Both the position numbers and the translations under genes were made by a program. Of a stretch of DNA of 64,000 nt, positions 51,510 through 61,200 are shown piece after piece (within the stretch, counting starts at the first letter, position 1; each line of letters begins with the position of its first letter). The stretch covers positions 1,457,710-1,521,709 of the forward strand of contig NZ_QCZD01000001.1 of assembly GCF_003075045.1 (NCBI RefSeq). Reading direction: 5' to 3'. The notes under the pieces are model-generated. The model ran no database searches. It saw only the letters and a list, made by a program, of their open reading frames with translations, and was not told the DNA's origin. The stretch is from Maribacter litoralis. GTDB lineage: Bacteria; Bacteroidota; Bacteroidia; Flavobacteriales; Flavobacteriaceae.

Positions 51510-52283
51510 TTAATCCAAAGCATTATTCTCTCTGTAAAGTATACTTTTTTGTCGTAGATACTCCCAAATGGCTATTTCATCATGGGTATCAACTGTTTTT
51601 TGAAAACGTGGATCAACCTCGCAATAGTAGAGAAAATCGTCTATTCTATCAACAGGTATCAATAACTGTTTTTGATAAATACTATCCGCATAAAATTTAC
51701 GAACTCGCTCTGTTCTGTCATAAAGATTATTGCGCTCTACCCTTTTTTTCAACATTTTGGTACGCCCGGTAATGGCATTGATCAAAGGATCAAAACTCAT
51801 TATGGGGTTTGCGGTTGCCGCAGACAACTCTCGTTCTGCCTTTGTGGGTATTTTCACGTAGGCGTTCGGTAGCCCCAAGGTAGATGCGGTTACTATTGGA
51901 TCTAGATCCAACGTAGGTAAATCTGCCAACAAATTACCACTAAGATTATAGGGGGTTACCGTTACTTCATCCAATTCTGTTAAAGCATCTTCTAAACCAA
52001 CTGAAATGAGCTTGCTTTCAAAAATTGCCGAACTGACCACTACAATTTTCTTTTTGTATTGAACGGCAGAGAATTCTAAAGTATCAAATAGCTTTGCCGC
52101 AATAGCAAAATACCCATTTTGATCTGTTATACTGGCTCTTTTAGAAGTTAGATTGATTACGTGTGTTGCGGCAACATCACCGTCATCACTATACACCCTA
52201 CCCTCTATTTTCTTATACTCGCCAATTTGCGCAAAAGCAAAAACGCCAGAAAACAGAAAAAATATAAGGAGTCTACTCCTCAT
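51510..52283 (-). CDS. CarboxypepD_reg-like secreted protein, copy 2
   Basis: 257 residues. Signal peptide about 1-18 (ends AFAQ). One carboxypeptidase regulatory-like beta domain follows (IEGRVYSDDGDVAATHVINL, then YFAIAAKLFDTLEFSAVQYK), then LTELDEVTVTP as in its neighbour, then a charged alpha-rich tail (LLKKRVERNNLYDRTERVRK-like). Shares layout and the C-terminal IP(V/Q)D(R/K)I(D/N)(D/E)FLYYC motif with the protein encoded upstream, so the pair arose by duplication. The start overlaps the upstream gene by 11 bases. Function unknown. Confidence 0.85.
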   Translation of the reverse strand: MRSRLLIFFLFSGVFAFAQIGEYKKIEGRVYSDDGDVAATHVINLTSKRASITDQNGYFAIAAKLFDTLEFSAVQYKKKIVVVSSAIFESKLISVGLEDALTELDEVTVTPYNLSGNLLADLPTLDLDPIVTASTLGLPNAYVKIPTKAERELSAATANPIMSFDPLINAITGRTKMLKKRVERNNLYDRTERVRKFYADSIYQKQLLIPVDRIDDFLYYCEVDPRFQKTVDTHDEIAIWEYLRQKSILYRENNALD

Positions 52284-53016
52284 TTAAATCTTTAAGAAAC
52301 GTTTTACTATTATTCACTAAAGCATCGATCAACTGAAATTCATTTTCCTTTTTAAGTAAAGACTGTGCCGGCATACGGGCATCACAGTAATACAAAAATT
52401 CATTGATCTTATCTTGAGGTATCTGTAAATCTACCACAAAGAAAGAATCGTCATAAACCTGACGCAACACCTCACTTACCTTTAACTTAGGCCTTTCTTC
52501 GGCAACTTCATCTTGAGATTTAAACATAGCCCTAAATATATTCGCAAAATTAAGGCCATTTTGCATCCCCCTATCAACTTCAGACATGGCTATATTCTCC
52601 ACCTCTGTACTACGATCTATTTCATACTCATGCTGTTTAAACTCCTCGTTTCTCATTTGCAAGAAGCGTTCTTGCTGCTCTGGTGTAATCACCACTTCAT
52701 CAAGCTCTGTCACTTTTTCGTTTACCTCTACCACCAAGCGGTTGTTCGCCAAGATCTCTTCGGTAATGGTCACTACCTTTATATTGTAGTTTACCGCAGT
52801 AAAAACCAGTTGATCGCCCACTTTTACGTTGATCTTAAACTGCCCTTGATCATTGGTAATAGTGGCATGCTCAGAAGTTGAGTTGATGACATTTTCATTG
52901 GGTACGCCAATGTTCATATAGATTACAGAACCAAATAATGGTCGTCTGGTATCATCTTGGGCAAAGCCCGATATAGCGGTAAATAATACTAATAAAAAAA
53001 GTAATTTTCTGGTCAT
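52273..53016 (-). CDS. CarboxypepD_reg-like secreted protein, copy 1
   Basis: 247 residues, paralog of the next gene. Signal peptide about 1-19 (ends SGFAQ). Beta domain with SVIYMNIGVPNENVINSTSE and QFKINVKVGDQLVFTAVNYN, then VTELDEVVITPEQ; the C-terminal part has QDKINEFLYYCDARMP. It is the first gene of the operon; its promoter should lie in the 280-base gap to the divergent repeat-protein gene, where only a one-mismatch -7 element (TATCTTTT, minus strand) is visible. Confidence 0.85.
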   Translation of the reverse strand: MTRKLLFLLVLFTAISGFAQDDTRRPLFGSVIYMNIGVPNENVINSTSEHATITNDQGQFKINVKVGDQLVFTAVNYNIKVVTITEEILANNRLVVEVNEKVTELDEVVITPEQQERFLQMRNEEFKQHEYEIDRSTEVENIAMSEVDRGMQNGLNFANIFRAMFKSQDEVAEERPKLKVSEVLRQVYDDSFFVVDLQIPQDKINEFLYYCDARMPAQSLLKKENEFQLIDALVNNSKTFLKDLNEE

Positions 53017-53255
53017 TTAGTGTATATTAAAAGGGATAACGCCCCACTCATAGAGGCATTGAAAAGATAAAGAAAAGATTTGTAACCATTATAAAAAAAA
53101 AGCCGTCAATAAACTTTTGTTAATTTCTTTATCAACAAGAATTAAAAAGGCAGCAACTTTAAGCAAAACTAAGGCGGTACAACGACAATACATGTTCTTT
53201 AACCCAATACAACATTATTTCAACTTATAAATAAATGGTATTGTCTAGATAATTC

Positions 53256-53263
53256 TATTTTTG
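53256..53263 (+). promoter_or_regulatory. -7 promoter element TATTTTTG
   Basis: Matches TAnnTTTG, 33 bases before the ATG at 53297. No matching TTTG at the expected upstream position. The rest of the 280-base gap (53017-53296) shows nothing more. Confidence 0.45.
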
Positions 53264-53296
53264 TTTACACTATTTTCTCGTCATAAGACACTAAGT

Positions 53297-56200
53297 ATGA
53301 AAGCAATAATTTTCTTTATTTTTTTTATTTTACTGGCTATACCCCCCGTATTCGGACAAATTAAAATAGGAGACAACCCCCAAAATATAGATGCTTCATC
53401 TGTTTTAGAGTTGGAAAGCTCCTCTAAAGTTTTGGTCATTACCCGAGTTACCACGGCAGAAATGGAAGCCATTACCCCGCAACGTGGGGGTATGGTATAC
53501 AATACCGATACCGAATGTATTAATTATTACGACGGTACCCAATGGGTCAACCTTTGCGACGCCGTAGACTTTAGCATCACCAACGACCCTATAATTAATG
53601 GTAGAAGTACTATTGAGATTACCGAATCTGCAGCCGGTTACAATTTAGAAGTAGCCAAAAACAGCATATTGGGAGACAATATTATTGATGGCGGCATTGG
53701 CCCCGATGACATACAAGACAACTCCATTACCCAAGATAAACTGGCTGCGGCATCTGTAGGTTCTAGCGAAATAAGTGAGAATGCCGTTGGATCGGTAGAA
53801 ATTAGAGATGGAAGTATTGCCCCTGAAGATATCGCCAATACGGTACCAGATCAACTTTTGACCACCGATGAAAATGGTATTGTACAATGGGAAGATTCCA
53901 ATGATTTTTATGATCTAACCTTTAATAAATTAGACACAACGCTTACACTCGAAAGGTCTACAATAGCAGGAGTATCCACTATCAGTTTAGGTGCTTTAAT
54001 TGGCTCAGATGACCAGCGGCTAGATCTTACAGGAAATGTTCTTAGTATTGAGAATGATCCAAATACGTATGATTTATCAACGTATTTACAGCAGTTAAGT
54101 ATAAACCCGGCGGGCACTGAAATTAGTTTGACCAATGGCGGAACGATTACATTGCCTAACCCAACAATTGATACAGATGAACAAAACTTAGGTAATGCTA
54201 CTTTGGCAAATGAAATTCTTACCATAAACATTGAAAATGGTGATGCTACCACTGCAGACCTATCACCTTTAGCTACTGATGCCGTAGTTACAGCTGGTTT
54301 GGCTCTTAAGGAAGATGTAGCCAATAAATCTAATGATGTTACCTTGGGAAATTCTACAAATTTATACCCTACGCAAAATGCTGTTAAAATCTATGTAGAC
54401 AATACAGTTGGCGGTTCTGCGCAAACCATTGTTAGTGCCGACGCAAATAATTCAATTTCCCCAAGTATTAACGATGGAGGTGCTTTTTATAATGATGGGG
54501 ATGGCGATAATCAAAATGAACTACAAGATATAGTTTTTAACGAAACAACCAATATACTTACAATCTCCACTCCTTTAACCACAGGTAACGAGGTTAATCT
54601 AAGCAGTTTAGCCGATGCCCCAAACTTAAATAACGGACAAATTTTTGTTGGCAATGCCACAAATATACCTACTGGAGTTGATGTAGGTGGTGATGTCACC
54701 ATGAATAATATTGGGCAATTTACGATAGAAGATGAAGCAGTAACGCCTGCGAAAATTGAGCCTGCACCTGGAACATTGACCGAAGATCAAGTTTTAATTA
54801 CAAATAATATTACTGGAAATGTAGAATGGGCAGATTTCCCACCTGGTGGAGGGGCCGGAGATGATGATCAAAATGCTAGCGAAGTACCCTATGACCCTGC
54901 AGCTTCAGGCTTAACAGCAACTAACACACAAGCAGCTATTGATGAATTGGCTGATAGTGGTTTTGTCAATACAGATAACCAAAACGCAGCGGCTGTTCCC
55001 TTTACGCCAGAGGGCAACACCACAAGCACTGACGTTCAGGCAGCTATCGTAGAAATTCAGACCGAAATTGATGGGATTACTATTACAGGTGAAACAAACA
55101 CTGCCTCTAACCAAGGTGTAGCGGGTGTCCCGACTTTTATTCAAAAGAATGGTGTCGACCTTGAATTCAGAAGTATAAATTCAGGTTCGAATAAAGTTGC
55201 CGTTTCCGAAGATGCAGTCAACAATGAAATTTTGGTTGATATCAATGAGGCAAACCTTACGATAACAGAAAGTCAAATTTCAGACTTAACCCACACCATC
55301 AATACTGATAACCAAAACGCAGCGGCCGTTCCCTTTACGCCAGCGGGTAACACCACAAGCACTGATGTTCAGGCGGCCATCGTAGAAATTCAGACTGAAA
55401 TTGATGGGATTACTATTACAGGTGAAACAAACACTGCCTCTAACCAAGGTGTAGCGGGTGTCCCGACTTTTATTCAAAAGAATGGTGTCGACCTTGAATT
55501 CAGAAGTATAAATTCAGGTTCGAATAAAGTTGCCGTTTCCGAAGATGCAGTCAACAATGAAATTTTGGTTGATATCAATGAGACAAACCTTACGATAACA
55601 GAAAGTCAAATTTCGGACTTAACCCACACCATCAATACTGATAACCAAAACGCAGCAGCCGTTCCCTTCACACCAGCTGGTAACACTACTAGTAATGACG
55701 TTCAGGCGGCCATCGTAGAAATTCAGACTGAAATTGATGGTTTGAATGCTGGAGATAATTTATCTAACGCCAACTTAACCTTAACAGAGGATAGAGTTCA
55801 CCAATTAGCAGGGTTTGACTTAAGTTTTGATGGAGTTGGAAATATTGGAATAGGGACAGATACACCAGCAACTAAATTACATGTTTCTGGTGGACAAGTA
55901 AGAGCAGCTTCGTTTTCTGCTGGAGATGGTGTCGTTACATATCGTTTCGCCAGTGACCCAGACACTGGAATGTATAGGTCTGCAGCGGATGAAATTGCTT
56001 TTGATGTAGGTGCAGTTCAGGCTTTGAGGATTGATGAACCAACATTAGGGAATACGAATGTTATAGTTAATCAAAGTCTTCAAGTAAGTAATTTGCTATT
56101 AGACAAGGATGGTGAATCAGGCACTGCCGGTCAAATATTATCTTCTACCGGAACGCAAACCGATTGGATAAATGCACCTACAGCCGGCACTACTTATACG

Positions 56201-56800
56201 GCAGGAAATGGCATTACTATTTCAGCGGCAGATGAAATTGGCATAACGCCATTAGGTGTAAATACTGCTGAATTAGCTGAAAATGCTGTTACAACCACAA
56301 AAATCCTTGATGATAATGTAACTCCGGATAAATTATTAGCAGGTACAAACGGCCAAGTACTTACAACTAACGCAGCTGGTGATGTTACTTGGGCAAATCC
56401 ATCAAATGTAGCCACTTTGCCAATGGGTAAAGTAAACGCCGATGGCACTCCTGCTAAAATTCTTAATTCAACCGTAGTAAGAAACTCTGCGGGTAATTAC
56501 ACGGTAACTTTTGACACCCCTCGTCCTGACGCCAATTACATAGTACAATTAACAATTGCCAATACATCACCTAATTTTAAAATTCAATTACTAGATCAAA
56601 CAGTTAATGATTTTACGGTATCCATAACAGAAATGTTCGTATTTACAACTTCAGCAGAACCAACAATATTTATAAACAATAGTACAGCGGCTGGTGTAGC
56701 AGAGCATGACCATACTGCAAATTCATTACCAATAACATCATCTGAAATTGTTATTAACGAAAGTGACTCAAATTGGTTCTTCACAATATCTGATTTCTAA
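53297..56800 (+). CDS. Secreted repeat protein with phage-tail-fibre-like segments
   Basis: 1167 residues from ATG 53297 (a TTG at 53261 falls inside the -7 element). Signal peptide about 1-20 (ends PPVFGQ). N-terminal module of about 85 residues: KIGDNPQNIDASSVLELESS ... VYNTDTECINYYDGTQWVNL, also found at the start of the gene at 58202. Then low-complexity beta-rich sequence, 2.3 direct repeats of 111 residues (about 558-815) with TSTDVQAAIVEIQTEIDG as in phage tail fibres, a GIGTDTPATKLHVSGG then YRFASDPDTGMYRSA segment, and a beta-sandwich-like end. No T9SS sorting domain is visible at the C terminus. A protein with such a domain is encoded one base downstream. Probably a fibrous surface protein. 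Confidence 0.85.
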   Translation: MKAIIFFIFFILLAIPPVFGQIKIGDNPQNIDASSVLELESSSKVLVITRVTTAEMEAITPQRGGMVYNTDTECINYYDGTQWVNLCDAVDFSITNDPIINGRSTIEITESAAGYNLEVAKNSILGDNIIDGGIGPDDIQDNSITQDKLAAASVGSSEISENAVGSVEIRDGSIAPEDIANTVPDQLLTTDENGIVQWEDSNDFYDLTFNKLDTTLTLERSTIAGVSTISLGALIGSDDQRLDLTGNVLSIENDPNTYDLSTYLQQLSINPAGTEISLTNGGTITLPNPTIDTDEQNLGNATLANEILTINIENGDATTADLSPLATDAVVTAGLALKEDVANKSNDVTLGNSTNLYPTQNAVKIYVDNTVGGSAQTIVSADANNSISPSINDGGAFYNDGDGDNQNELQDIVFNETTNILTISTPLTTGNEVNLSSLADAPNLNNGQIFVGNATNIPTGVDVGGDVTMNNIGQFTIEDEAVTPAKIEPAPGTLTEDQVLITNNITGNVEWADFPPGGGAGDDDQNASEVPYDPAASGLTATNTQAAIDELADSGFVNTDNQNAAAVPFTPEGNTTSTDVQAAIVEIQTEIDGITITGETNTASNQGVAGVPTFIQKNGVDLEFRSINSGSNKVAVSEDAVNNEILVDINEANLTITESQISDLTHTINTDNQNAAAVPFTPAGNTTSTDVQAAIVEIQTEIDGITITGETNTASNQGVAGVPTFIQKNGVDLEFRSINSGSNKVAVSEDAVNNEILVDINETNLTITESQISDLTHTINTDNQNAAAVPFTPAGNTTSNDVQAAIVEIQTEIDGLNAGDNLSNANLTLTEDRVHQLAGFDLSFDGVGNIGIGTDTPATKLHVSGGQVRAASFSAGDGVVTYRFASDPDTGMYRSAADEIAFDVGAVQALRIDEPTLGNTNVIVNQSLQVSNLLLDKDGESGTAGQILSSTGTQTDWINAPTAGTTYTAGNGITISAADEIGITPLGVNTAELAENAVTTTKILDDNVTPDKLLAGTNGQVLTTNAAGDVTWANPSNVATLPMGKVNADGTPAKILNSTVVRNSAGNYTVTFDTPRPDANYIVQLTIANTSPNFKIQLLDQTVNDFTVSITEMFVFTTSAEPTIFINNSTAAGVAEHDHTANSLPITSSEIVINESDSNWFFTISDF
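54968..55741 (+). repeat. 2.3 copies of a 333-bp direct repeat
   Basis: Copies start at 54968, 55301 and 55634 (the third stops after about 108 bases). Copies 1 and 2 are nearly identical at DNA level, with only scattered single-base differences, so the duplication is recent or kept uniform by gene conversion. Confidence 0.93.
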
Positions 56801-56801
56801 A

Positions 56802-57965
56802 ATGAAAAAATACATATACATACTGTTCTTTCTTTTTGCAGCAACTATTTCTGCCCAAACAGCACTGTATAACAACGGCAACTTACGTATTCACGAAGGT
56901 GGGCAAATTGGTTTTCACACCAATCTTATCAATGAATCTCCCATGGACAACAACCTTGGGTTAGCTGGTTTTTATGGGTCGGAGCTAATTACGGTTTCGG
57001 GGAACATTACACCGCAATTCTATGATATGGAAATTGCCCTAGAAAACCATATGCAGTTAGACCTGGGCATGGATAATGTAAACAATACCAACTTTATTTT
57101 TGGTGACATCATCACCAACCGATCACAACCTAGCATTTTTTACAACTTTGTAGACAATTCGTTTTATAATGGTGAAAATGACTTTAGTAAAATTGAAGGC
57201 TATGCGGCAATTACCAACCAACAAGAATTTGGCTTTCCTATTGGAGACAACGAATACTTAAGACCTCTAATTTTAGTCTCAGAAAGTGTTAACCTTTTCG
57301 CTAAAAGTGCCTATTTCTTTGAAAATCCTAATAGTCCGGCTTCATTTGCAAATACTTTCAACACGACTTCAACCGCCATAGATGTTGAAACCGTTAGCAA
57401 TATAGAATTTTGGAGATTGGAAGGCACCATATCATCGACAGTCTCTTTAAGTTGGAACCTTAGAAGCCAATTAAGCACACTAACCGATGATGTCTCTTTG
57501 ATTATACCAGTTGGGTGGAGCAAGGCTTCTCAAAGATGGGTAAACCTCTCTAGGAGCGCACCTGTAGGCACATTAAGTGAAGGCTTTATCACTACAACGG
57601 CATTCATACCAGATGACTACGAGGTCATTACCTTTGGGGCTTCTAAAGAACCCTATGAACCTCTTTCTAAAGAAGTTCTTTTTATAGACAATTTCTTTGT
57701 ATCGGTAAATGGTGATGGCATCAACGATAGTTTCTATGTTGAAGAGTTAGAGGAGTTCTCCAGTAATTTTGTTCAAATATATGATCGCTACGGATTAAAG
57801 GTATTTGAGAAAACCGATTACACTAATGAGTTTGTAGGTTTTTCAAATTTGGACAACGTGCCTTTTAGAGCTGAAGAAGGCTTACCTACCGGAGTCTATT
57901 TTTATACCATTTACATACCTGAAGAAGATTTAAATTATCAAGGATTTTTGTATTTAACGCGGTAA
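56802..57965 (+). CDS. Secreted protein with T9SS type B sorting domain
   Basis: 387 residues from ATG 56802, one base after the previous stop. Signal peptide about 1-19 (ends TISAQ). The middle is an unassigned beta-rich region (LYNNGNLRIHEGGQIGFHTN at its start). The last ~90 residues form the gliding-motility-associated type B CTD: FFVSVNGDGINDSFYV then IYDRYGLKVFEKTDY and GVYFYTIYI. It should be secreted by type IX secretion. It is strictly coupled to the repeat protein before it, which has no such signal. Confidence 0.92.
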   Translation: MKKYIYILFFLFAATISAQTALYNNGNLRIHEGGQIGFHTNLINESPMDNNLGLAGFYGSELITVSGNITPQFYDMEIALENHMQLDLGMDNVNNTNFIFGDIITNRSQPSIFYNFVDNSFYNGENDFSKIEGYAAITNQQEFGFPIGDNEYLRPLILVSESVNLFAKSAYFFENPNSPASFANTFNTTSTAIDVETVSNIEFWRLEGTISSTVSLSWNLRSQLSTLTDDVSLIIPVGWSKASQRWVNLSRSAPVGTLSEGFITTTAFIPDDYEVITFGASKEPYEPLSKEVLFIDNFFVSVNGDGINDSFYVEELEEFSSNFVQIYDRYGLKVFEKTDYTNEFVGFSNLDNVPFRAEEGLPTGVYFYTIYIPEEDLNYQGFLYLTR

Positions 57966-58201
57966 CCTTTTAAAGTTTTTTTAATCGTTTCCCCTTCAAT
58001 CTTCCAAAAATTGTTCTGTTATCTTTTGATAATTCTTACAACATGAAACCTAACAAACACTAGATAAAATACATATTTATTGGGTGTAATAGAACAGGTA
58101 TTGGTTTTCTCAACATAATTGTCTAGCTACACAACATATTCTATTTTTCTTACAAATCACCCCTTATTTTTATACATGTTAACATATCCCCCAATACGTC
58201 A

Positions 58202-61200
58202 ATGTCTACAAAAATTAAATTCTTTCTATTTTTCTCACTAATTTCCTTCTGTGTATCCGCACAGGTGAAAATAGGTCAGAATCCCAACACCATACATTCC
58301 GCTTCTATTGTTGAATTGGAAAGTACAAATAAAGCTTTTGTACTTACAAGACTTTCTACTGCACAAATGCAAGCAATTACACCATTGAATGGTGCTGTGG
58401 TCTATAACACAGATACCCAATGTGTTCACTACTTCAATGGATCAATTTGGACAAACCTTTGTGACGGCAACAACACTAGTGATTTTTCATTTGCCGATAA
58501 TGGGGATGGCACTATTACCCTAGATGATGGAAATGGTAATACGGTTACTTTTAACGGAGCGGCACAAACTATTTCTACACTTAACGATAATGGTGATGGC
58601 ACCTACACTTACACCAATGAAAACGGAATAGAAACCATTATTTCTATCGCAGTTACCGATAACCAAAATTTACAGACCGACAATACACCGGGGAATATAA
58701 GTATTGACAACGGTAATACTATTGCAATCAATGTAGACGATGCAGATGCAGACGCCCAGAACGAAATACAGACCTTAGATTATACTTCGGGAGTACTTAC
58801 CTTATCAAACGATCCAAATGCAACAATGGTAGATTTATCTGCATTTGATCAAAACGCTGCAGATGATTTCTCTGGGAGCTTTAATGATTTAAGCGACCTA
58901 CCTGCAAATTTAGATATAGATGCAACCGATGATTACAATACAGGAATTTCTTTTGATGGAACAAATTTAACCGTATCGGATGCCGGTGGCGATGTAAGTA
59001 CCGATATTAGCGGATTGGCATATGACGATACTGCTATTAGAGCGGATGTGGACCAAAACGAATTGGATGCCGATAATGCAATAGCAGCGGTAGATACCAA
59101 AATAGACAATCATATTTTAGCTGATGAGGATACCTCTGCAACGAATGAACTTTCAGATATTTCCATCACAGGTACGACAGTAAACCTGACGAATCCTGCT
59201 GCCGGTGCTACCGGTGTCGATTTAGGAAATACTTTCGCTACGGATACCGAACTTGCGGATGCAATCACCGCTTCTGAAGCATTGGATCTAGATAAAGATG
59301 CCAATAACGAAACGAACACCGCTTTCACTTCTTCGACGAACACAATGACGATTACGGACAGCAATGGCGCTTTGGATGCCCCGATCGTAAATACGAACGA
59401 ACTGGATATTACCGCTGGAGAGATTACCTCTACCATCAACGGTGTGGCTTCAACTCCTATAACACTTCCTGTTGCCGATGGATCGGAAACGGTTCTCAAT
59501 GACGGTACGAATACTACTATTGCAGGTGCAGGTACTGCGGCCAGTCCGTACACTATAGCTGTTCCGGATAACCTGGACAACTCGGTAACCAATGAAACAA
59601 ATACGGCTTTTACTTCTGCAACCAACACAATGACGATCACGGACAGCAATGGCGCTTTGGATGCCCCGATCGTAAACTCGAACGAACTGGATATTACCGC
59701 TGGAGAGATTACCTCTACCATCAACGGCGTGGCTTCAACTCCTATAACACTTCCTGTTGCCGATGGATCGGAAACTTTGGTAACCGCAGGATCGGACATC
59801 AGCGTCTCAGGTACAGGTGTTACCGGTGACCCTTATGTGGTTGCAAATACGTTTACTGAAATAGATGATAGCGTAACGAACGAAATAAATACCGCTTTTA
59901 CTTCTGCAACCAACACAATGACGATCACGGACAGCAATGGCGCTTTGGATGCTACCATCGTAAACTCGAACGAACTGGATATTACCGCTGGAGAGATTAC
60001 CTCTACCATCAACGGTGTGGCTTCAACTCCTATAACCCTACCTGTTGCCGATGGATCGGAAACTTTGGTTACCGCGGGAACGGATATCAGTGTCTCAGGT
60101 ACAGGTGTTACCGGGGACCCTTATGTGGTTGCAAATACTTTTACAGAAATAGACGATAGCGTAACGAACGAAACAAACACAGCTTTTGCTTCTGCTACCA
60201 ACACATTAACGATTACGGACAGTAATGGTGCTTTGACCGCTCCGATCGTAAACTCGAACGAACTGGATATCACTGCTGGAGAGATTACCTCTACCATCAA
60301 CGGCGTGGCTTCAACTCCCATCGCACTTCCTGTTGCAGATGGATCGGAAACTTTGGTAACCGCAGGAACGGACATCAGTGTTTCAGGCACAGGTGTTTCC
60401 GGTGACCCTTATGTGGTTGCAAATACATTTACGGAGATTGATGATAGCGTAACGAATGAAATAAATACCGCTTTTGCTTCTGCAACCAATACATTGACGA
60501 TCACGGACAGCAATGGCGCTTTGGATGCTACCATCGTAAATACGAACGAACTGGATATCACCGCTGGAGAGATTACCTCTACCATCAACGGTGTGGCTTC
60601 AACTCCCATCGCTCTTCCTGTTGCCGATGGATCGGAAACGGTTCTCAATGACGGTACGAATACTACTATTGCAGGTGCAGGTACTGCGGCCAGTCCTTAT
60701 ACCATTGCAGTTCCGGATAACCTGGACAACTCGGTAACAAACGAAACGAACACAGCTTTTACTTCTGCGACGAACACATTGACGATCACGGACAGCAATG
60801 GCGCTTTGGATGCTACCATCGTAAACTCGAACGAACTGGATATCACCGCTGGAGAGATTACCTCTACCATCAACGGCGTGACTTCAACTCCCATCGCTCT
60901 TCCTGTTGCCGATGGATCGGAAACGGTTCTCAATGACGGTACGAATACTACTATTGCAGGTGCAGGTACTGCGGCCAGTCCGTACACTATAGCTGTTCCG
61001 GATAACCTGGACAACTCGGTAACCAATGAAACAAATACGGCTTTTACTTCTGCAACCAACACAATGACGATCACGGACAGCAATGGCGCTTTGGATGCCC
61101 CGATCGTAAACTCGAACGAACTGGATATTACCGCTGGAGAAATCACTTCTACTATCAACGGCGTGGCTTCAACTCCTATAACCCTACCTGTTGCCGATGG

